17,173 nt of DNA from CAYNGH01 sp964396845 (GCA_964396845.1 CAYNGH010000065.1:1-17173); one strand, 5' to 3'. Positions 6,483 to 14,625 are shown, counted from the first letter of the stretch. Numbers and translations are program-made. Notes: a model not told the origin generated them from the letters alone.

Positions 6483-8402
6483 ATGGGAAATACGATTAAT
6501 CCAGCAAATATGGGAATAAACACTGTGGGTTTTCATCAGAAATCCGCGGTAAAAAATGCCCTTCATACCGGTGCCGTGGGAAGAACCGGCAAAAAAGAAA
6601 CCCGGATCAAGACCCCGGGAGATGCTCTGGAAGGGGTTAAAAGCTTTGAACGTTACCCCAACGGCATCACCAGAACTGAGATGGAAGACGGATCATATCA
6701 GCTGGCAGCCCCCAACGGGACTACCCGGGATGTTGGTGCCGATGGCGAGGTTTCCGTCACCCTGCCCAACGGGATGATGATTGAACATGGAGAAGACGGG
6801 GCCAAGACTTATGATCCTGTATCGGGGCAATATTCTCCCACAGAAATGCGGGAAAAGGAAGGCCGGCTGGATTATAAGTTTCAGGACAACGAGGGAAACA
6901 AGTGGTCGGTTAACTATAACGATCTGAGTTTCTCGGTGCAGAACAAGTCGGAAACCCTGACTCAGCAGGTTGAAACCGACGGCAGTATCAAGGTGAACAC
7001 CAAGACCCTTTCCAGGGATCCCGTCAGCGGACGATTCAGCCAGGACAAGGTTCAAGTTGACATCGACAGCAAGGGAAAAACCACTGCCAGCGGTGACGGA
7101 GTGTCAAATGTAGCGGTAAACAACTGCGCCATGACTTTCAACGCCCGGGACGATCTCACCATCCACCTGAAATTCCCCTATGGCATCCCCCAGCAGATGA
7201 CCGGCGACTGTGTGAAAAAAGATTTACCCCCGGCAAGCTGTATGCCTGCCCAGCCTCCGGCACCTCCAAAGGACAGCTATGTACCGGGAGTCATCGGGCA
7301 GGATCCCTGGACAAACCAGCCCAACATACCAGGCGCTCCGGTTATGGTCCCCTCGGGAGATCCCTATGCATCCCGGATGACCCCCAGCGGTCTTATGAGA
7401 AAAGCAGAACCCGACGGTTCCATGTTCATATCCCTGCCCAATGGCATTGTGATGAGCCAATTCTCCGATGGCCGATGCGAGGCTTTTGACTCCCGCAATC
7501 CCGAGGCAGGCCCTCTGCCGGTGACATCAAAGATGGTCCATAATCCTCACCAGGGCCCTGAAACCCGGTTTGAGTTTAACGACTCCGTGGGCAACAGCTG
7601 GACTGTTTATTCCAAAAGCCCTGATTTTGCCGTCACATCCCCCGATGGCAACGTGATGCAGACTGTCGATTACAACGGCAACATGGTCATCAATGCCCGG
7701 ACATACCCGCCGGATTCATCGGGAAAACCCCAGCCAAAAAGCCATCATCTCCTGCTGACTGCCGGCGGTCAGCTGAACACCTTCGGCCAGAAGGGAGTTC
7801 AACTGGGTCAGAAGAATGTGGTCTTTGCTGAAAATGGGGGATTTACCAACTATCCCCTCCCCTATGAGATTCCATCAGATCAGAACTGGATGCCCTACAC
7901 TCCTCCCATGGGGTTTGTTCCTGCCGGGAATATCCCGGTGCCGGATCCCAACACTCCCATTGATCAGCCTGCTCCAGGCCAGGGAGTCCCCGGAGGCCCC
8001 GAGGCAAATCCTGGACAGACACCACCCCAGGAACCTGTCAAACCGGGCATCTGGCAGAGGGTGAAGAACTTCTTCAACGGCGACGACACCAACTCCACTC
8101 CTTCATCCCAGTACAATGATTATTATAATAACTGCAACAACTCAGGATACTGCAACCCCTACCCCGGCGGATATTATTCCCCCGGCGCCGGCTCAGGCCT
8201 TGGCAAGGCGGCCATGATCGGAGCGGGAATCGGGCTGGGGACCATGGCCCTCTCATCCATGATGTGGCCCATGGGGATGTATGCCTCTCCCTTCATGGGG
8301 ATGGGCTATATGCCGGGAATGGGGATGGGAATGGGAATGCTTGGTATGGGCCTGGGCCTTGCAAGCTCCAGCCTGCTCATGGGTCTTGGCTGTTACTATT
8401 GA
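6483..8402 (+). CDS. Repeat protein with PNG-x7-DG beta repeats, internal duplication and Gly/Met-rich tail; function unknown
   Basis: This 639-residue protein is not one I recognise as a whole. Residues 59-112 hold three exact 18-residue units, PNG-x7-DG-x6 (P59/P77/P95 and D69/D87/D105). Residues 301-336 hold two more (P301/P319, D311/D329). The pattern resembles the beta-meander G-box of the TCP10/CPAP C-terminal family. Residues 131-175 and 363-407 align without gaps (13 of 45 identical), so the two modules (about 54-236 and 298-466) are a duplication. Pro-rich linkers cover about 247-298 and 467-522. Next comes an Asn/Tyr/Cys stretch (543-565). The tail (569-636) is Gly/Met-rich and hydrophobic with glycine-zipper-like spacing, and the protein ends GCYY. 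There is no classical signal peptide. It has its own promoter and terminator, so it is monocistronic. A structural, secreted or membrane-inserting role is possible but unproven. Confidence 0.85.
   Translation: MGNTINPANMGINTVGFHQKSAVKNALHTGAVGRTGKKETRIKTPGDALEGVKSFERYPNGITRTEMEDGSYQLAAPNGTTRDVGADGEVSVTLPNGMMIEHGEDGAKTYDPVSGQYSPTEMREKEGRLDYKFQDNEGNKWSVNYNDLSFSVQNKSETLTQQVETDGSIKVNTKTLSRDPVSGRFSQDKVQVDIDSKGKTTASGDGVSNVAVNNCAMTFNARDDLTIHLKFPYGIPQQMTGDCVKKDLPPASCMPAQPPAPPKDSYVPGVIGQDPWTNQPNIPGAPVMVPSGDPYASRMTPSGLMRKAEPDGSMFISLPNGIVMSQFSDGRCEAFDSRNPEAGPLPVTSKMVHNPHQGPETRFEFNDSVGNSWTVYSKSPDFAVTSPDGNVMQTVDYNGNMVINARTYPPDSSGKPQPKSHHLLLTAGGQLNTFGQKGVQLGQKNVVFAENGGFTNYPLPYEIPSDQNWMPYTPPMGFVPAGNIPVPDPNTPIDQPAPGQGVPGGPEANPGQTPPQEPVKPGIWQRVKNFFNGDDTNSTPSSQYNDYYNNCNNSGYCNPYPGGYYSPGAGSGLGKAAMIGAGIGLGTMALSSMMWPMGMYASPFMGMGYMPGMGMGMGMLGMGLGLASSSLLMGLGCYY
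6657..6818 (+). repeat. Three tandem 18-residue (54-nt) PNG-x7-DG coding repeats
   Basis: Encodes residues 59-112 of the repeat protein. The PNG triplets start at residues 59, 77 and 95, and the DG pairs at 69, 87 and 105, so the period is exactly 18 residues. Conservation is at the protein level; the DNA copies have diverged. Confidence 0.8.
7383..7490 (+). repeat. Second block of 18-residue repeats in the duplicated module
   Basis: Encodes residues 301-336: PSG at 301, PNG at 319, and DG at 311 and 329, with the same 18-residue period as the first block. It lies upstream of the second copy of the 45-residue duplicated segment (7569-7703, matching 6873-7007). Confidence 0.7.
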
Positions 8403-8426
8403 CAATCATGTTTTACAACTTCAATC

Positions 8427-8450
8427 AGGGCCTTATGGCCCTTTTTTTTT
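8427..8450 (+). terminator. Rho-independent terminator of the repeat-protein gene
   Basis: AGGGCC (8427-8432), loop TTAT and GGCCCT (8437-8442) form a perfect stem followed by a run of nine T (8442-8450). It begins 25 bp after the stop codon, a classic intrinsic terminator. Confidence 0.92.
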
Positions 8451-8547
8451 GTGTAAATTAACCCTAAAGGCAGGAATGAACCAGCAGGGTTGTGAAGAAA
8501 TTATCAGCCCCTGCCGGGGTTCAACAATTATAATGGAGAACCATCAG

Positions 8548-10635
8548 ATGCCCGCAAACCGGAGAATTGACCGACACCCGGTCCTGGATATGCCACCGGA
8601 AGATTTTATTTCATTTACATATGACAACCAGCCCTTCCAAGCCCGCCGTGGCGAGATGATATCCTCGGCACTCTTTGCCGGAGGCGTCAAAATATTCGGC
8701 CATCATTATCTTGATGACAGTCCCCAGGGGATCTTCTGCGCCAATGGCCAGTGTTCTCAATGCATGGTTATTGCCGACGGCCGGGCAGTGAAAGCCTGCA
8801 TGGAGCCGGTAACAGAAGGGATGGCAGTTTTTCCCCTGGAAGGACTGCCGGAGCTTGCCTCCTGTGATGAAGTTGTTACTGATTATTCCCCCACGGAAGT
8901 ATTGAAATGCGATGTACTGGTAATTGGCGGAGGGCCTGCAGGAATTGCCGGTGCCGTTGAGCTGGGACAGCGGGGGCATTCGGTAATTTTGGTGGACGAC
9001 AAGGATCGCCTGGGAGGGAAATTAATCCTCCAGACCCACAAGTTTTTCGGTTCCATCGAAGATTGCTATGCAGGAACCCGGGGAGTTGAGATTGCAAAGA
9101 TACTCACACAACAGGTTGTGAACGAAAAAAACATCCGGGTGATGCTGGAAGCCTCGGCAGTGGGAGTGTTTGTTGACAAAAAAGTCGGGATACTCCAGAA
9201 GGGGCGGTATTTTCTCGTTGAGCCGAAAAAGCTCCTGGTGGCTGCCGGCGCTCGGGAAAAAGCCCTGACATTTCCCGGATGTGATCTGCCGGGAGTCTAT
9301 GGAGCCGGTGCATTCCAGACCCTGCTGAACCGGGATCTGGTGCGTCCATCCCACAGGCTGTTTGTAATTGGCGGTGGCAATGTGGGAGTCATTGCCGCAT
9401 ATCATGCCCTTCAAGCGGGAATAACCGTCACAGGACTGGCGGAAGCCCTGCCCTCCATCAGCGGTTACAAGGTTCACGGCGACAAACTGGTTCGTCTTGG
9501 CACTCCCATATATACTTCCCATTCGGTGGTTCGGGCTGATGGTGATGAAGAAGGGGTCACGTCGGTCACCATTGCCCAGGTGGATGAAAATTTCCGGCAC
9601 ATTCCCGGAACTCACAAGAGATTCTTAGTGGACACGGTTTTAATTGCCGTGGGGCTGACCCCGGTGGACGAGATGTTCAACCGGGCATTGGAAGTGGGGA
9701 TGGATGCATTTGCCGCCGGCGATGCAAAAGAAATTGCCGAGGCCAGCGCGGCCCTTTTCAGCGGCAGGATTACCGGCCTTGAAATTGCCCGGGCACTTGG
9801 GGATGATGTTAAAATCCCCGGGGAGTGGACTCACAAGATGGAAATCCTAAAAAGCCGCCCCGGAAAATTAATTGAAGCAAAAAATATCCACCCAGATGAA
9901 GGAGTTTTTCCGGTTTTTCACTGCGCCCAGGAGATCCCCTGCAATCCATGCACCGATGTATGCCCCCAGAACGGTATAACCATACCGGGGGATTCCCTTA
10001 TGGGGCTTCCCCAGTTTGAAGGTGTCTGCACCGGTTGCAACAGATGCGTGGCCATATGCCCGGGGCTGGCAGTCACCCTGGTGGATTACCGCAAGGCACC
10101 GCCGGGATATGCCATTGTAACTGTTCCTCTGGAGCTTCTTCCCGACAGGTTCAGCCCGGCAAGCATGATACCGGCGCTGGATCGGGACGGAAATCACCTG
10201 GGGGATGTGAAAATCCACAAGTTGACCGCGCCTAAATTTGCCCGCAGAACCCTTCATCTTCAGTTGGAAGTTCCCCGGGAAATTGCCCGGAGCGTCGCCG
10301 GGGTTGCTCTTTTATCTTCTCACCAGGTGGGGCCAGTCACAGACGAAGAATCACCAGGGCAGGATGAAAAAGATGAGCTGGTGACGGTATGCCGATGCAT
10401 GCGGGTAACAGATGGTGAGATCCGCACTCTGATCCGTCAGGGAGTCCGGGATATGAACCAGCTCAAGGCCCAGCTGAACCTGGGGATGGGTGCATGTGGC
10501 GGGCGAACCTGCCGTCAGCTCACAGCCAAGATTTTCCGGGAGGAAGGAATACCCGACAACGAGGTGACTCCCCTCACATACCGTTCTCCCGATGTGGAAG
10601 TACCTCTGGGGGTTTTTGCAGGAGTGGAAGAATAA
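8548..10635 (+). CDS. Multi-cluster FAD/NAD(P)-dependent oxidoreductase (HcnAB/SoxA-like fusion with ferredoxin and BFD modules)
   Basis: The 695-residue protein strings redox modules together. An N-terminal plant-type [2Fe-2S] domain (C64-x4-C69-x2-C72-x11-C84, Fer2_4 type) is followed by an FAD site (VLVIGGGPAG, 123-132) and an NAD(P) site (LFVIGGGNVG, 271-280). Then come two [4Fe-4S] motifs (C459, C465, C468, C472; C494-x2-C497-x2-C500-x3-C504) and a BFD-like [2Fe-2S] region (C615-x-C617, C650, C655). Such enzymes oxidise amines or amino acids or pass electrons from NAD(P)H; the substrate here is unknown. The start at 8548 has GGAG nine nt upstream. An ATG at 8476 with AAAGG is the alternative (719 residues). 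The frame stays open to 8281, but that part overlaps the preceding gene and its terminator. The next gene follows 16 nt after the stop, suggesting an operon. Cytoplasmic; no membrane segment. Confidence 0.85.
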   Translation: MPANRRIDRHPVLDMPPEDFISFTYDNQPFQARRGEMISSALFAGGVKIFGHHYLDDSPQGIFCANGQCSQCMVIADGRAVKACMEPVTEGMAVFPLEGLPELASCDEVVTDYSPTEVLKCDVLVIGGGPAGIAGAVELGQRGHSVILVDDKDRLGGKLILQTHKFFGSIEDCYAGTRGVEIAKILTQQVVNEKNIRVMLEASAVGVFVDKKVGILQKGRYFLVEPKKLLVAAGAREKALTFPGCDLPGVYGAGAFQTLLNRDLVRPSHRLFVIGGGNVGVIAAYHALQAGITVTGLAEALPSISGYKVHGDKLVRLGTPIYTSHSVVRADGDEEGVTSVTIAQVDENFRHIPGTHKRFLVDTVLIAVGLTPVDEMFNRALEVGMDAFAAGDAKEIAEASAALFSGRITGLEIARALGDDVKIPGEWTHKMEILKSRPGKLIEAKNIHPDEGVFPVFHCAQEIPCNPCTDVCPQNGITIPGDSLMGLPQFEGVCTGCNRCVAICPGLAVTLVDYRKAPPGYAIVTVPLELLPDRFSPASMIPALDRDGNHLGDVKIHKLTAPKFARRTLHLQLEVPREIARSVAGVALLSSHQVGPVTDEESPGQDEKDELVTVCRCMRVTDGEIRTLIRQGVRDMNQLKAQLNLGMGACGGRTCRQLTAKIFREEGIPDNEVTPLTYRSPDVEVPLGVFAGVEE

Positions 10636-10651
10636 CCGGGAATATATACAG

Positions 10652-11029
10652 ATGCTTGGATTGAGGAAGCTGGACTGGTTGTTGATATTGTTTTCCCTTG
10701 CGGGGATTATATTATCCCTGATTTTTTTTTATCAGCCCTCACAACAGAAGCACCTTGTCATATGGGCCGACGGAGAACGGACTGTCAGGTCCCTTCATGA
10801 CAGCACATTCGAGGTAAAGAGCAAATCAGGTTCAGTGACCGTCAAGGTTTCCGATGGTAAAGTCCGGCTGGTGGAATCCACGTGTCATGACAGGTGGTGC
10901 ATCAGGATGGGCCCCATCTCCCGGCCTGGGGAATCCATGGTCTGCCTTCCTTCAAAAATCCTGGTGACCATCGAGGCAAGATCCCCCGATGATAAAGACC
11001 CGGATATTCCCGATATGATCACCCGTTGA
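10652..11029 (+). CDS. Membrane-anchored NusG domain II-containing protein
   Basis: This 125-residue protein has one N-terminal membrane segment (about 8-28, LDWLLILFSLAGIILSLIFF). A small beta domain follows with the NusG-II/DUF1312 signature STCHDRWCIRMGPI, then GESMVCLP (C78, C83, C98). The family is an exported domain shared with an insert found in some NusG proteins; it is not a transcription factor, and its role is unclear. The cysteine pattern suggests a redox or metal link. The frame is open back to an ATG at 10592 inside the preceding gene, but that start has no ribosome site. The ATG at 10652 follows GGGA at about 11 nt and places the membrane segment normally. It begins 16 nt after the flavoprotein gene, so co-transcription and functional coupling to that electron carrier are plausible inferences. 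Confidence 0.8.
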   Translation: MLGLRKLDWLLILFSLAGIILSLIFFYQPSQQKHLVIWADGERTVRSLHDSTFEVKSKSGSVTVKVSDGKVRLVESTCHDRWCIRMGPISRPGESMVCLPSKILVTIEARSPDDKDPDIPDMITR

Positions 11030-11055
11030 ATTGAATCGAAATCCAATCAAAGGAT

Positions 11056-11100
11056 CCCCGGCTGATGCAGAGAAAATTACCTCATAATCATGCGCCGGGG
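11056..11100 (+). promoter_or_regulatory. Inverted repeat in the dnaE leader
   Basis: CCCCGGC (11056-11062) can pair with GCCGGGG (11094-11100). TGAT/ATCA extends the stem after a 3-nt bulge, with a loop of about 20 nt. No T-run follows, so it is not a standard terminator. It ends 23 bp before the dnaE start and could be a leader structure. No clear promoter was found here. Confidence 0.3.
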
Positions 11101-11123
11101 CTACCGGTCAGGGAGGATATACC

Positions 11124-14100
11124 ATGGGCACTTTTACCCATCTGCATGTTCACAGCGAATACAGCCTGCTGGACGGCCACATCAGGATCAAGGACCTGGT
11201 CAGCCGGGTGGCAGAGTTAGGCATGGACAGCGTTGCCCTGACAGATCACGGAGTGATGTTCGGCGCTATCGAGTTTTACAAGACTGCCCGGGATGCAGGA
11301 ATCAAGCCCATCATCGGCTGTGAAGTTTATGTGGCTCCCAGAACCCGTCACGACAAACAATCGGGCATCGACGACGCCAATTACCATCTGGTCCTTCTGT
11401 GCAAGAATCACACCGGTTATCAGAACTTATGCCGGCTGGTGACCAGTGCATCTTTGGAAGGCTTCTATTACAAACCCCGGTTAGACAAGGAAATCCTGAA
11501 ACAACACAGCGAAGGACTCATCGGCCTTTCCGCATGCCTCAAGGGTGAAGTCCAGCAATACCTCATGAACGATAAATACCCCGCAGCCAGGGATGTGGCC
11601 CTGGAATACCGGGACATCTTCGCTCCGGGTGATTTTTACTTAGAGGTTATGGATCACGGAATACCTGATGAACTTAGGATTCATCCTCTTCAGGAGCAGT
11701 TATCCCGGGAAACAGGCATCAAGTTAGTTGCCACCAGCAATGCCCATTACCTGCGGGAGGAAGATTACATGGCCCATGATGTGCTTTTGTGCATCCAGAC
11801 AGGGAAGACCCTGGATGATCCCGACAGGATGCGCTATCCTCAGGGCCAGTTCTGCCTGCCAAGTCCCGCCCAGATGAAGGAAAAATTTTCCTGGATTCCT
11901 GAAGCAGTGAGTAACACCGGGGAAGTTGCCGACAAATGCAATCTGAGTCTTGACCTGGGATGCAACATTCTGCCGGATTTTGCCGTCCCCGACGGCTTCA
12001 CCGGAGAATCATATCTGGAGCATATTTGCCGGGAGGGAATTGAAAAACGTTACGGCAAGACCACGCCGGAAATCGAAGAACGCCTCGCCATGGAGATGGA
12101 GGTAATCCGGGGAAAAGGTCTGGCAGCATATTTCCTGATTGTATGGGATTTCATCAACTATGCGAAAAATCAAGGAATCCCCGTCGGCCCGGGAAGAGGC
12201 TCCGGTGCCGGATCCATCATAGCGTATCTTACGGGAATAACTGACCTGGACCCCCTTTCATACGGCCTGATATTTGAAAGGTTCCTCAACCCCGAGCGAA
12301 CCTCCCTGCCTGATATCGACACTGACTTCTGCCAGGTGCGCCGGGAGGAAGTGATCCGCTATGTAACAGAAAAATACGGTCAGGACAAGGTTTCCCAGAT
12401 TGTCACCTTTGGCCGGATGAAGGCCAGGGCTGCCATCCGGGATGTGGGGCGGGTCTATGGCACTCCCCTGGGTTTTGTGGACAAGCTGGCCAAGATGGTG
12501 CCTCTGGGCTCGGATCTGAAAGAAGCCATGGAAACCCCGGAGATGAAGGAATCCATAGAGAATGAACCCGAGGCCAGAAAAATCCTTGAAATGGCCCTGC
12601 AGGTGGAGGGCCTATGTCGCAATGCTTCAATCCACGCAGCGGGAGTGGTCATATCCCGGGAACCCATAACCCAGGTGGCGCCTCTTCTAAAAATGAAAGG
12701 CGATGAAGTGGTGGTTCAGTATGATATGAACACTTCCGCGGAGGTGGGTCTTCTCAAGATGGACTTCCTGGGCCTTCGAAACCTGACAATTCTGGATGAT
12801 GCGGTGAAGATCATAAAAAAACAGCACGGCATCGAACTGGATCCGTTAAAGTTTCCCCTGGAGGACGCCAGGACCTTTGAAATGCTCCGCCAGGGAAGAA
12901 CCACGGGAATATTCCAGCTGGAGTCACCGGGGATGACCCGCTACCTGGTTCAGCTAAAGCCGGATCATTTTGAAGACATCATCGAGATGGTCACCCTTTA
13001 CCGGCCCGGCCCTTTAAAAGGCGGAATGGTGGAGGAGTTCATCAAGCGCAAGCATGGTCAGGCAGAAGTCAAATATGAACATCCCGTTCTGGAGGAGATC
13101 CTCAAGGATACTTATGGCGTCATCATATATCAGGAACAGGTTATGAAGATTGCTAACGTGGTGGCGGGCTATTCCATGGGCGAAGCGGACAAACTCCGCC
13201 GGGCCATGGGCAAGAAAAAAGCCGAACTGATGGCAAAAGAACGGTTGGTTTTCACTGAAAGGGCAGTGGAACGAGGATTCGAAAAAGATGTTGCCAGCAG
13301 GATATTCGACTTCATGGAAGCCTTTGCCGCATATGGCTTCAACAAGTCCCACACTGCATGCTATGCCCTGATCTCTTATCAGACCGCATATCTCAAAGCC
13401 AACTATCCCGGGGAGTTCATGGCAGCCCTGCTTTCATCGGTGATGGGAAACACCGACAAGGTGAGCTTTTTTATCAAGGAATGCAAGGCCATGGAAATCC
13501 CGGTGCTACCGCCGGGCATCAACGAATCCGATTCCTCTTTCACCGTCACCGAAGAAGGGATCCGCTTTGGTCTTGCCGCCATCAAAAACGTGGGAGCAGG
13601 CCCCATAGCATCTATCCTGAAGGCCCGCAGGGACGGCCCCTTTGCCTACCTGCATGATTTCTGCGGCCGGGTTGAGGGGATCAACCGCAAAGTCATCGAA
13701 AGCCTCATCCTGTCAGGGGCCATGGACTGCTTTGGCGAGAACCGGGCCACGCTTCTTCAGAACCTGAACCTGTGCCTGGAATTTGGCCAGTGCCAGCGGA
13801 GAAACAAAAGCTCCGGCCAGCTGGATTTATTCGGCAATGTTCAGGATGAGGCATGCAAGGCACCTCCCCTGGTAAAAGCCCCGGAAATGGAGAAAAAGAA
13901 TCTCCTCAAGAAAGAAAAAGAACTGATGGGCCTATATGTATCAGATCATCCCCTGAATCGTCAAGTAGAACTCCTGGACAGCGAAGCCCTGTGTCCCGTG
14001 GGCAAGCTGGCCTCCCTGGAAAAGGGACGACGAGTTGCCATCGGCGGGATAATTGAATCCCTGGAGAAGAAGATTACCCGGAAAAACCAGATGATGGCCT

Positions 14101-14612
14101 TCCTGACTCTGGAAGACCTCACCGGTTCCGTTCAGGTTAATGTATTTCCCAAGACATACAGCGAATACACGGATCTGGTCACCCCTGACAATATGGTTGT
14201 CATCACCGGCAAACTGGAACTGGAGGAACCCTTTATCAAGGACGAGGATGAAGATTCCCAGGTGGAGCTTGTCCCCAAGGTCACCGCAGACACCATCAAG
14301 CCCCTGGAAAAGAAATCCATCACCCGGGGCAAGAGCTATGGCGACTATAAAGAAAAAAAACCGGAAACTCCTGATTTTCGCCGATACCGGGGAATCCACA
14401 TTCTTATTGAGAACAACGGTGCCAGCCTGAACAAACTGCATCAGATCATATCCAACTCACCCGGCGAAGAGAATCTTTATCTTCATGTGCGAAGCGGATC
14501 CAAAACAACAGTGCTGAAGGCTGACAGTCGCCACTGTGTCAGTAATCTGGATTCCATAAAGGATGATGTGGAGATGCTCCTGGGAGGAGGATCCATCTGG
14601 GGGGCCGGCTGA
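11124..14612 (+). CDS. dnaE: DNA polymerase III subunit alpha, DnaE1 type
   Basis: The 1162-residue protein is the catalytic subunit of the replicative polymerase. An N-terminal PHP domain has THLHVHSEYSLLDG (H8, H10, D17), TDHG (H42), GCEVYV (E67), H88, C138 and SNAHY (H208). The polymerase core shows GPGRGSGAGS (355-364), PDIDTDF with catalytic D399 and D401, and KMDFLGL with D547. A helix-hairpin-helix region lies near 845-870. A near-ideal beta-clamp-binding motif, QLDLF, sits at 899-903. An OB fold (about 968-1060) and a short C-terminal domain follow. No DEDD proofreading exonuclease is inserted, so it is not PolC. GGGAGG lies seven nt before the ATG. Length is usual for bacterial DnaE. 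One PHP position normally Asp (the N-D-x-H motif) is Asn206. It converges on the next gene with 13 bp between stops. Confidence 0.97.
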   Translation: MGTFTHLHVHSEYSLLDGHIRIKDLVSRVAELGMDSVALTDHGVMFGAIEFYKTARDAGIKPIIGCEVYVAPRTRHDKQSGIDDANYHLVLLCKNHTGYQNLCRLVTSASLEGFYYKPRLDKEILKQHSEGLIGLSACLKGEVQQYLMNDKYPAARDVALEYRDIFAPGDFYLEVMDHGIPDELRIHPLQEQLSRETGIKLVATSNAHYLREEDYMAHDVLLCIQTGKTLDDPDRMRYPQGQFCLPSPAQMKEKFSWIPEAVSNTGEVADKCNLSLDLGCNILPDFAVPDGFTGESYLEHICREGIEKRYGKTTPEIEERLAMEMEVIRGKGLAAYFLIVWDFINYAKNQGIPVGPGRGSGAGSIIAYLTGITDLDPLSYGLIFERFLNPERTSLPDIDTDFCQVRREEVIRYVTEKYGQDKVSQIVTFGRMKARAAIRDVGRVYGTPLGFVDKLAKMVPLGSDLKEAMETPEMKESIENEPEARKILEMALQVEGLCRNASIHAAGVVISREPITQVAPLLKMKGDEVVVQYDMNTSAEVGLLKMDFLGLRNLTILDDAVKIIKKQHGIELDPLKFPLEDARTFEMLRQGRTTGIFQLESPGMTRYLVQLKPDHFEDIIEMVTLYRPGPLKGGMVEEFIKRKHGQAEVKYEHPVLEEILKDTYGVIIYQEQVMKIANVVAGYSMGEADKLRRAMGKKKAELMAKERLVFTERAVERGFEKDVASRIFDFMEAFAAYGFNKSHTACYALISYQTAYLKANYPGEFMAALLSSVMGNTDKVSFFIKECKAMEIPVLPPGINESDSSFTVTEEGIRFGLAAIKNVGAGPIASILKARRDGPFAYLHDFCGRVEGINRKVIESLILSGAMDCFGENRATLLQNLNLCLEFGQCQRRNKSSGQLDLFGNVQDEACKAPPLVKAPEMEKKNLLKKEKELMGLYVSDHPLNRQVELLDSEALCPVGKLASLEKGRRVAIGGIIESLEKKITRKNQMMAFLTLEDLTGSVQVNVFPKTYSEYTDLVTPDNMVVITGKLELEEPFIKDEDEDSQVELVPKVTADTIKPLEKKSITRGKSYGDYKEKKPETPDFRRYRGIHILIENNGASLNKLHQIISNSPGEENLYLHVRSGSKTTVLKADSRHCVSNLDSIKDDVEMLLGGGSIWGAG

Positions 14613-14625
14613 GGACTCTCTATCG

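Noticed and set aside
8506..8519. CCCC-TGCC-GGGG hairpin before the flavoprotein gene
   Set aside because: Only four strong base pairs and no T-run; too short to call a terminator or riboswitch.
8529..8534. TATAAT just before the flavoprotein start as a promoter
   Set aside because: No -35 box at 16-18 nt, and a start near 8541 would leave the ribosome site outside the transcript.
8281..8547. N-terminal extension of the flavoprotein frame back to 8281
   Set aside because: It overlaps the end of the repeat-protein gene and its terminator, is Trp/Cys-rich nonsense in character, and lacks a ribosome site; homology begins after 8548.
9022..9615. 197-codon open frame on - within the flavoprotein gene
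   Set aside because: Antisense to conserved FAD/NAD-binding sequence; no family resemblance or ribosome site.
10592..10651. Earlier ATG for the NusG-domain-II protein, overlapping the flavoprotein gene
   Set aside because: No ribosome site there; the ATG at 10652 gives a normal short N-terminus before the membrane segment.
13941..14441. 166-codon open frame on - within dnaE
   Set aside because: It lies wholly opposite conserved dnaE coding sequence and shows no motif or start signal.
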